Positions 22,887 through 32,285 of a stretch of DNA of 64,000 bases are shown here, one piece after another; within the stretch, counting starts at the first letter, position 1; each line of letters opens with the position of its first letter. Below the pieces are notes generated by a model. It did not search any database and was not told the DNA's origin. It worked only from the letters and a program-made list of their open reading frames with translations. A program made the translations under genes and the position numbers. The DNA is from Bacteroides mediterraneensis (GTDB lineage: Bacteria; Bacteroidota; Bacteroidia; Bacteroidales; Bacteroidaceae). The stretch lies in contig NZ_LT635783.1 in the NCBI RefSeq assembly GCF_900128455.1, positions 1,824,919 to 1,888,918 of the forward strand. Reading direction: 5' to 3'.

Positions 22887-25487
22887 TCAGTCTTTCAGGC
22901 TGCTCATTCTCATTTGCAAGTCGTTCTCGTCCAGGCAGAGCACGTCGCGCGCCTTGCTGCCGTTGGCCGGTCCCACGATGCCCGCTTTTTCCAGCTGGTC
23001 CATGATACGGCCGGCCCGGTTGTAGCCGATGGAGAACTTACGCTGAATCAGGGAAGTAGACCCCTGCTGGTGGTAGATGACCAGGCGGGCAGCCTCTTCG
23101 AAGAGCGGGTCGAGACGGTTCATGTCCACATCGGCCGTACTGCCGCTGGCCTCGGCATTCTCGTCCACGTATTCCGGCAGCATGAAGGCCGTAGGATATC
23201 CCTGCTGCTTGCCGATGAAGGCCGCGATGCGTTCCACTTCCGGCGTGTCGACGAAGGCACACTGCACACGCACCGGATCGTTGCCTTGCAGGTAGAGCAT
23301 ATCACCTTTACCAATCAGCTGCTGGGCACCCGGACGGTCGAGGATGGTACGGGAGTCCATCATGGAAGCCACACGGAAGGCCACACGCGCCGGGAAGTTC
23401 GCCTTGATGGTACCCGTGATGATGTTCGTGGTCGGACGCTGGGTGGCGATGATGGCATGGATACCCACCGCACGGGCCAGCTGGGCGATACGGCAGATAG
23501 GCAGTTCCACTTCCTTGCCGGCGGTCATAATCAAATCGCCGAACTCATCGATGATGATGACGATGTAGGGCAGGAAGTGATGCCCGTTCTCCGGATTCAG
23601 TTGGCGGTTGATGAATTTCGCATTGTATTCCTTGATGTTACGGCATCCCGCACTCTGCAGGAGCTTGTAACGGTTGTCCATTTCCACGCACAGCGAGTTC
23701 AGCGTCTGCACCACCTTCGTCACGTCGGTGATGATGGCGTCGCCGCCGTCGGGCAGCTTGGCCAGGAAGTGACGCTCAATCGGCGCATAGATGGCAAATT
23801 CCACCTTCTTCGGGTCGATGATGACGAACTTCAGTTCGCTCGGGTGTTTCTTGTAGAGCAGGGAAGTCACGATGGCATTCAGACCGACGGACTTACCTTG
23901 ACCGGTGGCACCGGCCACCAGCATGTGGGGCGCTTTGGCCAAATCCACCATGAACACCTCGTTGGTGATGGTCTTTCCCAGCGCCACCGGCAGGTCGAAC
24001 GTGGTTTCCTGGAACTTCTTGCTCGTCAGGATGGAACTCATCGGTACGATGTGCGGGTTGGCGTTCGGTACCTCGATACCGATGGTACCCTTGCCCGGAA
24101 TCGGGGCGATGATACGGATACCCAGTGCCGAAAGGCTCAGGGCGATGTCGTCTTCCAGGTTACGGATTTTCGAGATACGTACCCCTTCGGCCGGCGTGAT
24201 TTCATATAAGGTAATCGTGGGGCCCACACTGGCCTTGATGGAACTGATTTCGATGCCGAAGCTGCGCAGCACCTTGATGATGCGGTTCTTGTTGGCATTC
24301 TGTTCCTCCATGTCGATGTCCGGGTCTTCGTTCTGGTAGGTATTCAGCAAGTCGAGAGTAGGGAAGCGGTAGAACTCCAGGTCCAGTCGCGGGTTATACG
24401 GCTGGGTGATGTCGCCCTTGTAGGCCTGGTCTTCTTCCTTGGTATCGTTGCTCACCTCGAACGCCGGTTCTTCTTCCTTTTCTTCCTCCTTCCGAACCGG
24501 CTCCACCTCAAAAGGGTGTGCTTCTTCTTTCTCTTCCGGTTCAATGGGCAGGTCGATGGCATGGGAAGCTTCTTCCTTCGGTGGAGCTACGGGCGTTTCT
24601 TTCTTCGTTTCCTTCACCGGAGCCGGTTCCGTTTCCTCTTTCGTTTCCGCTGCCGGTTCTTCTTTCTTTCCGGCCTCGTTTTCCTTCTTATCTTCTTTCT
24701 GTTTCCGGTGCGTCCAGCTCTTCCAGAAACTTTCTTTCTTTTCCTTCTTCTCCTCTTCCGGGTCGGTCAGCGGAGCCGTGACGGTTTCCGCTTTCACCTC
24801 CTCCTGGCGGGAAGCCGTATCGGTCTGTGGTTCAGCATCGGGCGTATTCTCTTCTTTCTTCAGGGCAGGATGCAAGGCCTTGCGCACCACGCCCATGGTT
24901 TGCTGCGTGAGGGCCACCCCGAAGAGAATCGCTACCGCCAGCAGCACCAGAATCAGTCCCGGCGCACCGATTTGCGAACAAATCCAGCGGCTCACATTGT
25001 AGCCGTGCAGTCCGCCCGGATAAATAAAGGAATCTTCCATTACGCCCCCGAACGCGAATCCCAGGGTGACGGAGAACCAAATCATCACCGTGGCACAGCC
25101 CAGGAACCAGTTGCGGATGCGGAACTGATACGCTTTCATCAGTTTCATGCCCGCCACCACCAGGAAAATGATGATGCAGTAAGCCGAAAACCCGAAACAG
25201 TCGTTGATGAGGAACTGTGCCAGCTGGGCCCCTCTGGCCCCCGCATAGTTCTGGATGCGGTTACCCGTTTCCAGCAGTTCCGACGGGTTGGGATGTGTCA
25301 GGATGCTCTGGTCGTTTCCCCCGGTAAAGAAGAAGGAACTGAAAGCCAGCAGCATGTACACGCCGAAGATGACGCACAATAACCCTATGATGAATGAAGT
25401 GGTTTCACTTTTTAGCACTGTCCATGTTTTTCCGGCCATGGCTACCGCTTTTTCACTTTTGCTCGTATCTGTTTTTTTAGTTTGCAT
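22887..25487 (-). CDS. ftsK: FtsK/SpoIIIE DNA translocase
   Basis: An 866-residue FtsK. The N-terminus has several membrane spans (FIIGLLCVIFGVYMLLAF and three more up to about residue 200). A long charged linker rich in Glu and Lys follows (about 210-370). Then comes the motor: Walker A GATGQGKSVGLN (near 500), Walker B IVIIIDEFGDLI, and the ATQRPTTNIITG stretch. The C-terminal gamma domain (SLIQRKFSIGYNRAGRIMDQL) would read orienting sequences on the chromosome. It pumps DNA through the division septum and activates dimer resolution. A -7 box lies at 25516-25523. Confidence 0.96.
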   Translation of the reverse strand: MQTKKTDTSKSEKAVAMAGKTWTVLKSETTSFIIGLLCVIFGVYMLLAFSSFFFTGGNDQSILTHPNPSELLETGNRIQNYAGARGAQLAQFLINDCFGFSAYCIIIFLVVAGMKLMKAYQFRIRNWFLGCATVMIWFSVTLGFAFGGVMEDSFIYPGGLHGYNVSRWICSQIGAPGLILVLLAVAILFGVALTQQTMGVVRKALHPALKKEENTPDAEPQTDTASRQEEVKAETVTAPLTDPEEEKKEKKESFWKSWTHRKQKEDKKENEAGKKEEPAAETKEETEPAPVKETKKETPVAPPKEEASHAIDLPIEPEEKEEAHPFEVEPVRKEEEKEEEPAFEVSNDTKEEDQAYKGDITQPYNPRLDLEFYRFPTLDLLNTYQNEDPDIDMEEQNANKNRIIKVLRSFGIEISSIKASVGPTITLYEITPAEGVRISKIRNLEDDIALSLSALGIRIIAPIPGKGTIGIEVPNANPHIVPMSSILTSKKFQETTFDLPVALGKTITNEVFMVDLAKAPHMLVAGATGQGKSVGLNAIVTSLLYKKHPSELKFVIIDPKKVEFAIYAPIERHFLAKLPDGGDAIITDVTKVVQTLNSLCVEMDNRYKLLQSAGCRNIKEYNAKFINRQLNPENGHHFLPYIVIIIDEFGDLIMTAGKEVELPICRIAQLARAVGIHAIIATQRPTTNIITGTIKANFPARVAFRVASMMDSRTILDRPGAQQLIGKGDMLYLQGNDPVRVQCAFVDTPEVERIAAFIGKQQGYPTAFMLPEYVDENAEASGSTADVDMNRLDPLFEEAARLVIYHQQGSTSLIQRKFSIGYNRAGRIMDQLEKAGIVGPANGSKARDVLCLDENDLQMRMSSLKD

Positions 25488-25515
25488 GGTGATTCAAATT
25501 AGCTAAACATTCATG

Positions 25516-25523
25516 CAAATGTA
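25516..25523 (-). promoter_or_regulatory. -7 box of ftsK
   Basis: The minus strand reads TACATTTG (TAnnTTTG), 28 bp upstream of the ATG at 25487. Confidence 0.55.
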
Positions 25524-25555
25524 CGAATAAAACTAGAACTGAGAAATTTTTTTTG

Positions 25556-25563
25556 TACCTTTG
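25556..25563 (+). promoter_or_regulatory. -7 box of the DUF5063-exonuclease-methyltransferase unit
   Basis: TACCTTTG matches TAnnTTTG, 19 bp before the ATG at 25583. It drives the three co-directional genes to the terminator at 28094. Confidence 0.55.
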
Positions 25564-25582
25564 CGCTTCAATTAGCGTGATT

Positions 25583-26197
25583 ATGGAAGAAAAAAACTCT
25601 CAAGTGATATTCGATAAAAATGCGGTCGAGTTTGTGACAGTGGCCGCCGAGTTTTGTGGGTTTATGGAGCGGGTTTCCGACATGAAGCGCCGCGATTTCG
25701 TAGACAAGTCCCTGAAACTCCTTCCTCTTTTATACCTGAAAGCTTCGTTGCTTCCCGCGTGTGAGCGGATGGATGATTCCGACCCTGAAACCTTCGTGAC
25801 CGAAACCGACTACGAGGTGCTGCGTGGCTCGGTGGCCTCCCTCTTGGGCGAATACGACGATTACCTCGAAGTTTTCCTCGACGACATGGCCTATAGTGAT
25901 ACACCCATCCATCAGAACATCTCCGAGTGCCTGGCCGACATCTACCAGCCGCTCAAAGATTTCATCTGCGTATTCCAGCTGGGACTGGAGCAGACCATGA
26001 ACGACTCGCTGGCCATCTGCCGCGAACTGTTTGCCGAGTTCTGGGGACAGCGCCTGGTGAACGTGATGCGGGCCCTGCACGACGTGAAATACCGTCAGCT
26101 GGCCCATGAGGAGGCGGAAGACGAATCCCCGCTGTATGAAGGCCACTGTACCGAAGAAGAACTGTATGAAGGCCTGGACATGGGCGAGGAGGAATAA
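25583..26197 (+). CDS. DUF5063 family protein
   Basis: A 204-residue acidic protein that resembles the DUF5063 family of Bacteroidetes. The body is mostly helical (FVTVAAEFCGFMERV, KSLKLLPLLYLKASLLP, SVASLLGEYDDYLEVFLDDM) and the C-terminus is very acidic (HEEAEDESP, GLDMGEEE). The start at 25583 matches the -7 box; an upstream frame start is inside the promoter. Function unknown. It precedes a 3'-5' exonuclease and an rRNA methyltransferase gene with small gaps (21 and 17 bp), so an RNA-related role is possible by association. Confidence 0.78.
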   Translation: MEEKNSQVIFDKNAVEFVTVAAEFCGFMERVSDMKRRDFVDKSLKLLPLLYLKASLLPACERMDDSDPETFVTETDYEVLRGSVASLLGEYDDYLEVFLDDMAYSDTPIHQNISECLADIYQPLKDFICVFQLGLEQTMNDSLAICRELFAEFWGQRLVNVMRALHDVKYRQLAHEEAEDESPLYEGHCTEEELYEGLDMGEEE

Positions 26198-26218
26198 CCC
26201 TAAAATGTGCGAATTGAA

Positions 26219-26860
26219 ATGGTAGAACTACAGAGCAAAATAGACAAGAAGTTTGTTGCCGAACTGCCCAAAGTGTCCTTTCCCGGCCGCATATTTGTGA
26301 TTTACACGGAGGCGGAAGCCCGCAAGGCCATTGATTACCTGAATACCCATGTGCTGGTGGGGGTAGATACCGAAACCCGCCCGTCGTTCCGGAAAGGTGC
26401 CGTCAACAAGGTGGCCTTGCTGCAAGTGTCCACCTACGACACGTGCTTCCTTTTCCGTCTGAACCATCTGGGCCTGCCCGACTTCCTGGAAGAGTTCCTG
26501 CAGAACGACGTGCTGAAAATCGGTCTCTCGCTGAAGGACGATTTTGCCATGCTGCGCCGCCGCAACCGCAAGGACCCGCGTACCGGCAACTGGGTGGAGC
26601 TGCAGGATTATGTCACGGCTTTCGGACTGGAGGAGAAGAGCTTGCAGAAGATTTATGCCCTCCTTTTCCACGAAAAGATTTCCAAGAGCCAGCGCCTGTC
26701 CAACTGGGAGGCCGACACCCTGACCGAGGCGCAGCAGCTGTATGCCGCTACCGATGCCTGGGCTTGTGTGCGCATCTATGAGTACCTGGAAGAGCTTCGC
26801 CGCACAGGAAAATACCGGGTGATACGCCCCGAAGCCCCCGAAAATATTCTCGACGATTAA
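26219..26860 (+). CDS. DEDDy 3'-5' exonuclease (RNase D/WRN-like)
   Basis: A 213-residue exonuclease. The ATG at 26219 is used; a GTG four codons upstream is an alternative. The DEDDy residues are visible: VGVDTETRPSF (Exo I, Asp and Glu), LSLKDDFAML (Exo II), and QQLYAATDAWACVRIYEYL (Exo III, Tyr and Asp). It has only the nuclease domain and no HRDC domain. It likely trims RNA or DNA 3' ends. It sits between DUF5063 and an RlmI-type methyltransferase in one transcription unit. Confidence 0.9.
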   Translation: MVELQSKIDKKFVAELPKVSFPGRIFVIYTEAEARKAIDYLNTHVLVGVDTETRPSFRKGAVNKVALLQVSTYDTCFLFRLNHLGLPDFLEEFLQNDVLKIGLSLKDDFAMLRRRNRKDPRTGNWVELQDYVTAFGLEEKSLQKIYALLFHEKISKSQRLSNWEADTLTEAQQLYAATDAWACVRIYEYLEELRRTGKYRVIRPEAPENILDD

Positions 26861-26877
26861 TAACTTAAACCATACAA

Positions 26878-28065
26878 ATGAGCTATAAGAAAGTATTTCT
26901 CAAACCCGGAAAGGAAGAATCGCTCAAGCGTTTCCATCCTTGGGTTTTCTCCGGCGCCATTGCCCGCGTGGAAGGTGAACCGGAAGAAGGCGAGGTGGTC
27001 GATGTCTATACCTCGAAGAAGGAGTTCATTGCCTGCGGACATTTCCAGATAGGCAGCATCGCCGTGCGCGTGCTGTCCTTCCGCCAGGAACCCATCGACC
27101 ATGACTACTGGGTACGCCGTCTGCGGGTGGCCAAGGACCTCCGCTGTGCGTTGGGCCTGATTGGCAATCCCCGCAACAACACCTATCGTCTGGTACATGG
27201 CGAAGGCGACAACCTCCCCGGACTCATCATCGACGTGTACGACCATACCGCCGTCATGCAGGCACACTCTGCCGGCATGCACCTCGACCGTATGGCGGTG
27301 GCCGATGCCCTTGAAGAGGTGATGGGCGACGTCATCCAGCACATCTATTATAAATCGGAAACCACACTGCCTTTCAAGGCGGATTTGCTGGCCACAGAAA
27401 ACGGCTTCCTCAAGGGAGGCAGTCCGGAGAACGTGGCGATGGAAAACGGCCTGAAGTTCCACGTGGACTGGCTCAAGGGGCAGAAGACCGGCTTCTTCGT
27501 CGACCAGCGTGAGAACCGTGCCCTGCTGGAACGCTATGCCAAGGGCCGCAACGTGCTCAACATGTTCTGTTACACCGGCGGTTTCTCGTTTTATGCCATG
27601 CGCGGCGGAGCCAATCTGGTACACTCCGTGGACAGTTCCGCCAAGGCCATCGACCTGACCAACGAGAACGTGGCCCTCAACTTTCCCGGCGACACCCGTC
27701 ACCAGGCGTTTGCGGAAGATGCCTTCAAGTTCCTCGACCGCATGGGCGACCAGTACGACCTGATTATTCTCGACCCGCCGGCCTTTGCCAAGCACCGTGA
27801 CGCCCTCCGCAATGCCTTGCGCGGCTACACCAAGCTCAACGCCAAGGCTTTCGAGAAAATCCGTCCGGGCGGTATCCTCTTCACCTTCTCCTGTTCGCAG
27901 GTAGTCAGCAAGCAGGATTTCCGCAATGCCGTGTTCACCGCTGCCGCCCAGAGCGGACGCAGCGTGCGCATCCTTCACCAGCTCACGCAGCCGGGCGACC
28001 ATCCGGTCAATATCTACCATCCCGAAGGAGAATACCTCAAGGGACTGGTGCTCTATGTAGAATAA
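26878..28065 (+). CDS. rlmI: RlmI-type 23S rRNA (cytosine) methyltransferase
   Basis: A 395-residue class I methyltransferase with an N-terminal PUA domain (FLKPGKEESLKRFHPWVFSG). The central part has YRLVHGEGDNLPGLIIDVY, the Rossmann motif VLNMFCYTGGFSFYAMRGG (about 225-243), and the motif IV LDPPAFAKHR. The catalytic Cys for C5 methylation is in FTFSCSQVVSKQDF. RlmI makes m5C1962 in 23S rRNA in E. coli; the same site is inferred. It is the last gene of its unit, followed by a terminator. Confidence 0.9.
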   Translation: MSYKKVFLKPGKEESLKRFHPWVFSGAIARVEGEPEEGEVVDVYTSKKEFIACGHFQIGSIAVRVLSFRQEPIDHDYWVRRLRVAKDLRCALGLIGNPRNNTYRLVHGEGDNLPGLIIDVYDHTAVMQAHSAGMHLDRMAVADALEEVMGDVIQHIYYKSETTLPFKADLLATENGFLKGGSPENVAMENGLKFHVDWLKGQKTGFFVDQRENRALLERYAKGRNVLNMFCYTGGFSFYAMRGGANLVHSVDSSAKAIDLTNENVALNFPGDTRHQAFAEDAFKFLDRMGDQYDLIILDPPAFAKHRDALRNALRGYTKLNAKAFEKIRPGGILFTFSCSQVVSKQDFRNAVFTAAAQSGRSVRILHQLTQPGDHPVNIYHPEGEYLKGLVLYVE

Positions 28066-28093
28066 TTTTCATTATAAATTAGTGTGTAGAAAG

Positions 28094-28146
28094 AAAAAGC
28101 CTGTTTCCTACCGGAAAATGAATTCCGTGCGGGAAACGGCTTTTTT
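28094..28146 (+). terminator. Terminator after the rRNA methyltransferase gene
   Basis: AAAAAGCC-T-GTTTCC pairs with GGGAAACGGCTTTTTT (one bulged T), 28 bp after the stop codon, with a T run on the right. Confidence 0.75.
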
Positions 28147-28209
28147 ATATGATTCATATCATCGCCAGGTCGGTCTGGGCGATAGCTTGTGCAGTGTGAC
28201 AACCTGCAT

Positions 28210-28665
28210 TTATCCGAACAATTTTCCTAGAAGGCTTTGTTTCTTCTTCTTTTCTTGTTTTCTCTTTTCCACAGCCTCACCGAGCTTGTCGTCAAGCGTT
28301 TCTTCCACCAGATCGGCCAATTTGATGCGGTAATGGATGATACGATAAATACTGTTCCAGTCGAAGAGTCCACCCACATTGCGGTCATCGATAAACACAT
28401 CCGCTTTTAACTTTCGGGAGAAATATTGATGTCCGGTTTGTTCCTCCGGATAGTTTGTATTTACGGCATAGAACTCCAATCCTCGCTGACGGCAAAATTC
28501 CACTGCTTCATTGAGCAGCTCATCCTCTCTTACCGACCACAAAATCAATCTGTGTCCTTCTTTTTGTAACATCTTTAAAGTATCTATTGCAAAAGGAATT
28601 TCTTTTCCGATTTCTGGATATCGGTGTTCCACAATCGTTCCGTCAAAATCAACAGCTATAATCAT
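28210..28665 (-). CDS. HAD-family phosphatase
   Basis: A 151-residue small HAD protein. Motif I is at the very N-terminus (MIIAVDFDGTIVEHRYPEIG), motif II is in LILWSVREDELL, and motif IV in ADVFIDDRNVGG. There is no cap domain of note, as in the small Bacteroides HAD phosphatases. The C-terminus is Lys/Glu-rich (EKRKQEKKKKQSLLGKLFG). The substrate is probably a small phosphorylated sugar or nucleotide. It sits right downstream of the phosphoglycosyltransferase gene on the same strand, so it may belong to the surface polysaccharide region. Confidence 0.82.
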   Translation of the reverse strand: MIIAVDFDGTIVEHRYPEIGKEIPFAIDTLKMLQKEGHRLILWSVREDELLNEAVEFCRQRGLEFYAVNTNYPEEQTGHQYFSRKLKADVFIDDRNVGGLFDWNSIYRIIHYRIKLADLVEETLDDKLGEAVEKRKQEKKKKQSLLGKLFG

Positions 28666-28695
28666 ATCGGTTTTTATTTATAAAATAGTTAGTTA

Positions 28696-30105
28696 TTAGT
28701 ATGCATTCTTTTCTCCATGTATCGCATTGGCCACCGTCTTGTAGATGATGAACAAGTCCAGTCCGAAACTCCAGTGTTCGATGTACCAGATATCACCTCT
28801 CACACGGCCTTCCATGTCTTTCAGTTCCTTGGTTTCGCCACGGTAGCCTGTCACCTGACTCCATCCCGTAATACCCGGTTTCACGAAATGCCGCACCATG
28901 TATTTATTGATAAGCTTGGAGTATTCTTCCGTGTGTTTCAGCATGTGCGGTCGCGGTCCCACAATACTCATGTCGCCCTTCAGCACATTGATAAACTGCG
29001 GCAACTCGTCGATGTTCGTCTTTCGCATGATGTTTCCCCAGCGTGTCTTCCGGGGGTCATCCTTGGTGGCCTGCAAGGTATCCGCCTGCGCGTTCACCTT
29101 CATGCTGCGGAATTTATAACAATAGAATTCCTTGTCGTTCAATCCGTTTCGCTTCTGCTTGAAGAACACCGGTCCAGGCATGGTCAGCTTCGTGATAATC
29201 GTTACGATAATCAGGATGAAGGGGAACAGCGTGCACAGGAAGAGCAGTGAGAATACGATGTCGAACGCCCTTTTCAGCATCTTGTTGCCTGTCTGGCTCA
29301 ACGGGTCTTCCCGCAGGCTCAGATATGGCACGCTTCCTATCATGTTGAAATACATCCGTTTGTGCAGGTACGTACGGATGTTGGGCACGCTATAGAAATG
29401 TACCAAATGGTTCTCGCAGTAATCGATGATGGGACGTATTATCTCATGGTCTTTCGAAGGCAGACAGCAGAACAGGTAATGGTTGTTTTTGTTCTCATTC
29501 AGGTATTGCATCACTTCTGTGGGAGTACCCAGATACGGGCATTCCTTGGGAAAGTTTGGATTCGGCTGATAGTCAAAGTATCCATTCACCCGGTATCCTG
29601 TCCAGTCCTGGTCGGTCAGTTCATGGTATAGCTCCAGGTTGTTGTCTGCGCTGCCTACCAGTACCACGTATCGCACGTTTCCACCTTTTGAACGATATTT
29701 TTTCAGCATAGCACGTAGAGAGAGTCTGAATATGCTAATGCATAGGAATAGGATAAGTACATAAATCAGATAAAAGAGGGAAAGGGTATCCATGAATTTC
29801 CCTATTTCCAGCACGATACCCGAGATGATTCCGAATAAGGCCACCGTTTTGAATATGCGGGTGATGATTTGGTAAATGTAAATCTTTCGTCTATAAAGAA
29901 TGACTCCAATCTGTCGGGAGGCGATGAAATAGCATAGCATTATGGTAAGAATAGCTTGATAATGCGGTACACTTAAGGCTTTATGCCATGAAGTATCCTT
30001 GACCCACTCATTAAAAAAGAAGAAAAGCACTCCTGCCAATAGTGTTTCGAAAGTCGTCACGAATAGGCCTACCCATTCGTTGTATGAATCATACCTTGTT
30101 TTCAT
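28696..30105 (-). CDS. Initiating undecaprenyl-phosphate hexose-1-phosphate transferase (WcaJ type)
   Basis: A 469-residue polyprenyl glycosylphosphotransferase. The N-terminal third has four or five membrane spans (VGLFVTTFETLLAGVLFFFF and on), then a CoA-binding-like domain, then the transferase: KRAFDIVFSLLFLCTLFPF, PVFFKQKRNGLNDKEFYCYKF, RKTNIDELPQFINVLKGDM, SIVGPRPHML and KPGITGWSQVTGYRG. It moves a sugar-1-phosphate, most likely glucose, to undecaprenyl phosphate and so starts the repeat unit. It lies outside the main operon, 12 kb from its end, with wzi and a lipoprotein gene upstream. Confidence 0.92.
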   Translation of the reverse strand: MKTRYDSYNEWVGLFVTTFETLLAGVLFFFFNEWVKDTSWHKALSVPHYQAILTIMLCYFIASRQIGVILYRRKIYIYQIITRIFKTVALFGIISGIVLEIGKFMDTLSLFYLIYVLILFLCISIFRLSLRAMLKKYRSKGGNVRYVVLVGSADNNLELYHELTDQDWTGYRVNGYFDYQPNPNFPKECPYLGTPTEVMQYLNENKNNHYLFCCLPSKDHEIIRPIIDYCENHLVHFYSVPNIRTYLHKRMYFNMIGSVPYLSLREDPLSQTGNKMLKRAFDIVFSLLFLCTLFPFILIIVTIITKLTMPGPVFFKQKRNGLNDKEFYCYKFRSMKVNAQADTLQATKDDPRKTRWGNIMRKTNIDELPQFINVLKGDMSIVGPRPHMLKHTEEYSKLINKYMVRHFVKPGITGWSQVTGYRGETKELKDMEGRVRGDIWYIEHWSFGLDLFIIYKTVANAIHGEKNAY

Positions 30106-30193
30106 ATCATTTGAATAGTTTAAGGGTTTATTCTACAAATAAAAACATTTTTCTTTTTTTCTCAATGTTTGCGAAAAGAAATTTGAGTAAAAT

Positions 30194-30646
30194 CTAAAAT
30201 TTGGTCAGTTCCAGACGCGCGTAGTCCGATTCCAGTGTCATTTTTTCCCCGTTACACTTTACAATCTCGAACACTGTTTCCTTTTGGTTGTCGATGCCGA
30301 AATGCTTCAGCTTTTCTACCGGTGCATCCTCTCCCGTATCACTGGTTGATTTTCGTACTTTGAAATCTTTCACCACCAGCTGTGTTTCGTTGTTCCGGTA
30401 TTCTGTACGTCCGATATAGGCTCCATAGCCTTTACTGCCTTGCTTTTCGGCCACCTCCGTCACCATGCGCGTAATGCTGTAGTACAGTCTTTCGCACTTC
30501 ACGGTTTCCCCGGTTTCCGTTAGGGTGAACTGTTCCAGTATCCAGAGTCCTTCCACATCGGAGTTTATCGGTGCCTTTTTGCAACCGCTAAAGGTCATTG
30601 CCAGTCCGATGACCATCATGATTATCATACATGTTCCTCTTTTCAT
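30194..30646 (-). CDS. Lipoprotein, lipocalin-like, next to wzi
   Basis: A 150-residue protein with a lipoprotein signal (MIIMMVIGLAMTFSGC). The mature part starts with NSDVEGLWILEQFTL and continues in short beta strands (TVKCERLYYSITRMV, TQLVVKDFKV), which recalls the small lipocalin-like proteins of Bacteroidetes. No exact family is claimed. The start codon overlaps the end of the wzi gene by 4 bp (ATGA), so it is translationally coupled and probably acts at the outer membrane with it. Confidence 0.65.
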   Translation of the reverse strand: MKRGTCMIIMMVIGLAMTFSGCKKAPINSDVEGLWILEQFTLTETGETVKCERLYYSITRMVTEVAEKQGSKGYGAYIGRTEYRNNETQLVVKDFKVRKSTSDTGEDAPVEKLKHFGIDNQKETVFEIVKCNGEKMTLESDYARLELTKF

Positions 30647-32130
30647 TTGCCAAGTCCTCCAGTTTTTCTAAGTGTAATCATTCCCCCTGTGCTGTTTCCC
30701 AAGTAATTTCCACGGTCTATTCCCAGTGCGGCACTTACGCTCCAGCCCTTGGCCCATTGGGGCAGGTAAGTCACTTCGGCCATGCTGTTGAACTGCTTGC
30801 GCACCTTGTCCAGCGGACTGGAATATCTTCCCCAATGCCGTGCATACGAGGCGATGAGCCGCCATTTCCATTCTTCCGACGGATTGCCGGAGATGCCCAC
30901 ATGCTGCGCTTTCATCCGGTTGCTCTTGAAGCAGATGCTTCCGTCCTGATTATAAACAGGCCCTGCCAGCAGCGGGTTTCCGATTCCTTGTCCATAGTGC
31001 TGCCATGCCTGATAAATATAGTGGTTGTAATAATCGTCTCCGCCGCTCATCTGCAAGTCGGAGAAAGAGCCCCAGAAGCCGTCATACAGAATCGGGCCGG
31101 AAGCATCCTTTGTGCTGATGCCTTCCCAAAGCACCGCCGACACCCATTTGTTTTTCGGGAGATACACTTCGATGCCCAGCTGTCCGTCTTTCCATCGTCC
31201 GTATTCCCAGAACATCTGCGAATGGTCCTCGAAGTAGTGGTCCAAAGTAGCCCTGATTTTCCAGTCGCCTGCGTAAAAGTTCAGGCCGAAATTCCAGCTT
31301 CCCAGCATGTTCCCTTCCACGTTCACCTGTTCGCCTTCCGGGGTATCACTGCCCCCTGCCGTAGGGAAGAAAGCGTGCCAGTACGATTTCAGCCCGTCGG
31401 GCATGTCAGTAATCCGCTTGGAGCTTCCGTCGGCCAGTTTCTGGTATTGGTCGCCACTGAACTGGGTGGCCATGAACAGACCGAATTCAAACTCTACGGG
31501 CAGTTTCTCCTTGTTTCCCAGCCGGAACATCAATGATTTGCTGTGATACATCACTTTCTTGGCATATTTCTGGTTCACCCCGCAGAAATTTTCCTGCCAG
31601 TGTCCGTCGGTAAATATACCATACGCCAGGTGTCCTTTGAAAGCCAGCCATTGGCGGGTGCCCGGTATGGACAGATAGTCTTTGATTTCTCCTCTAATCT
31701 GCGGTATCGGCCGCATGTTCGGGCCTTCGGCCATCCAGCCGCTGGTCAGTTCACTGTTCTTTTCCAGCGGAAATCCCATTCTCTCCTTGCTTCCTACGCT
31801 CAGAGTCAGCATTTTCCATGAGAAATCCGCGTATGCCTGCTGAATCCAGAAGTCCGAGGTTTGTTTCACTCCTCCCGCCAAGTCCAGTCCGGCATCAATC
31901 CGCCATCCCTTGCGTAGAGGCTTGTGCCATTCCAATCCAGCCCTCAAGTACCCGCTGTTAGGTTTCTCACTTTCCATACCAAACCGGTTGGCTGTCAGCC
32001 AGAGCGGGGCATACGTGCCCGACGACACTGTCCCCGACATCTCTACTCGATATTGGAATTCCTGGGAGTTTTCTTGCGCCAGTACCGGAGTGGCCAGAAA
32101 AAAAAGTAAAATAGATTTAGATAAATTCAT
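30643..32130 (-). CDS. Wzi-type capsule assembly outer-membrane protein
   Basis: A 495-residue predicted outer-membrane beta-barrel. The ATG at 32130 gives a clean signal peptide (MNLSKSILLFFLATPVLAQ); the longer frame would cover the promoter. Aromatic, alternating strands occur throughout (for example WRIDAGLDLAGGVKQTSDFW and WKIRATLDHYFEDHSQMFW). The pattern fits the Wzi capsule assembly family of Bacteroidetes. Wzi helps anchor or organise exported polysaccharide at the cell surface. The -7 box is at 32153-32160. Downstream the lipoprotein and initiating transferase genes follow. Confidence 0.85.
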   Translation of the reverse strand: MNLSKSILLFFLATPVLAQENSQEFQYRVEMSGTVSSGTYAPLWLTANRFGMESEKPNSGYLRAGLEWHKPLRKGWRIDAGLDLAGGVKQTSDFWIQQAYADFSWKMLTLSVGSKERMGFPLEKNSELTSGWMAEGPNMRPIPQIRGEIKDYLSIPGTRQWLAFKGHLAYGIFTDGHWQENFCGVNQKYAKKVMYHSKSLMFRLGNKEKLPVEFEFGLFMATQFSGDQYQKLADGSSKRITDMPDGLKSYWHAFFPTAGGSDTPEGEQVNVEGNMLGSWNFGLNFYAGDWKIRATLDHYFEDHSQMFWEYGRWKDGQLGIEVYLPKNKWVSAVLWEGISTKDASGPILYDGFWGSFSDLQMSGGDDYYNHYIYQAWQHYGQGIGNPLLAGPVYNQDGSICFKSNRMKAQHVGISGNPSEEWKWRLIASYARHWGRYSSPLDKVRKQFNSMAEVTYLPQWAKGWSVSAALGIDRGNYLGNSTGGMITLRKTGGLGK

Positions 32131-32152
32131 ATTTTTTTCTGCTATTCGTAGG

Positions 32153-32160
32153 CAAAGGTA
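32153..32160 (-). promoter_or_regulatory. -7 box of the wzi unit
   Basis: The minus strand reads TACCTTTG (TAnnTTTG), 22 bp upstream of the ATG at 32130. Confidence 0.6.
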
Positions 32161-32285
32161 TGAAAGAAAGCCGTAAAACGCATATTTTCGGTGTGGAATT
32201 TTCGCAGAAGCATGCTTCTTTATATGTTTCGACATAGAATTATAGTAAAAAACACTTACATTTGAACATTACATTCTTCTGTTAC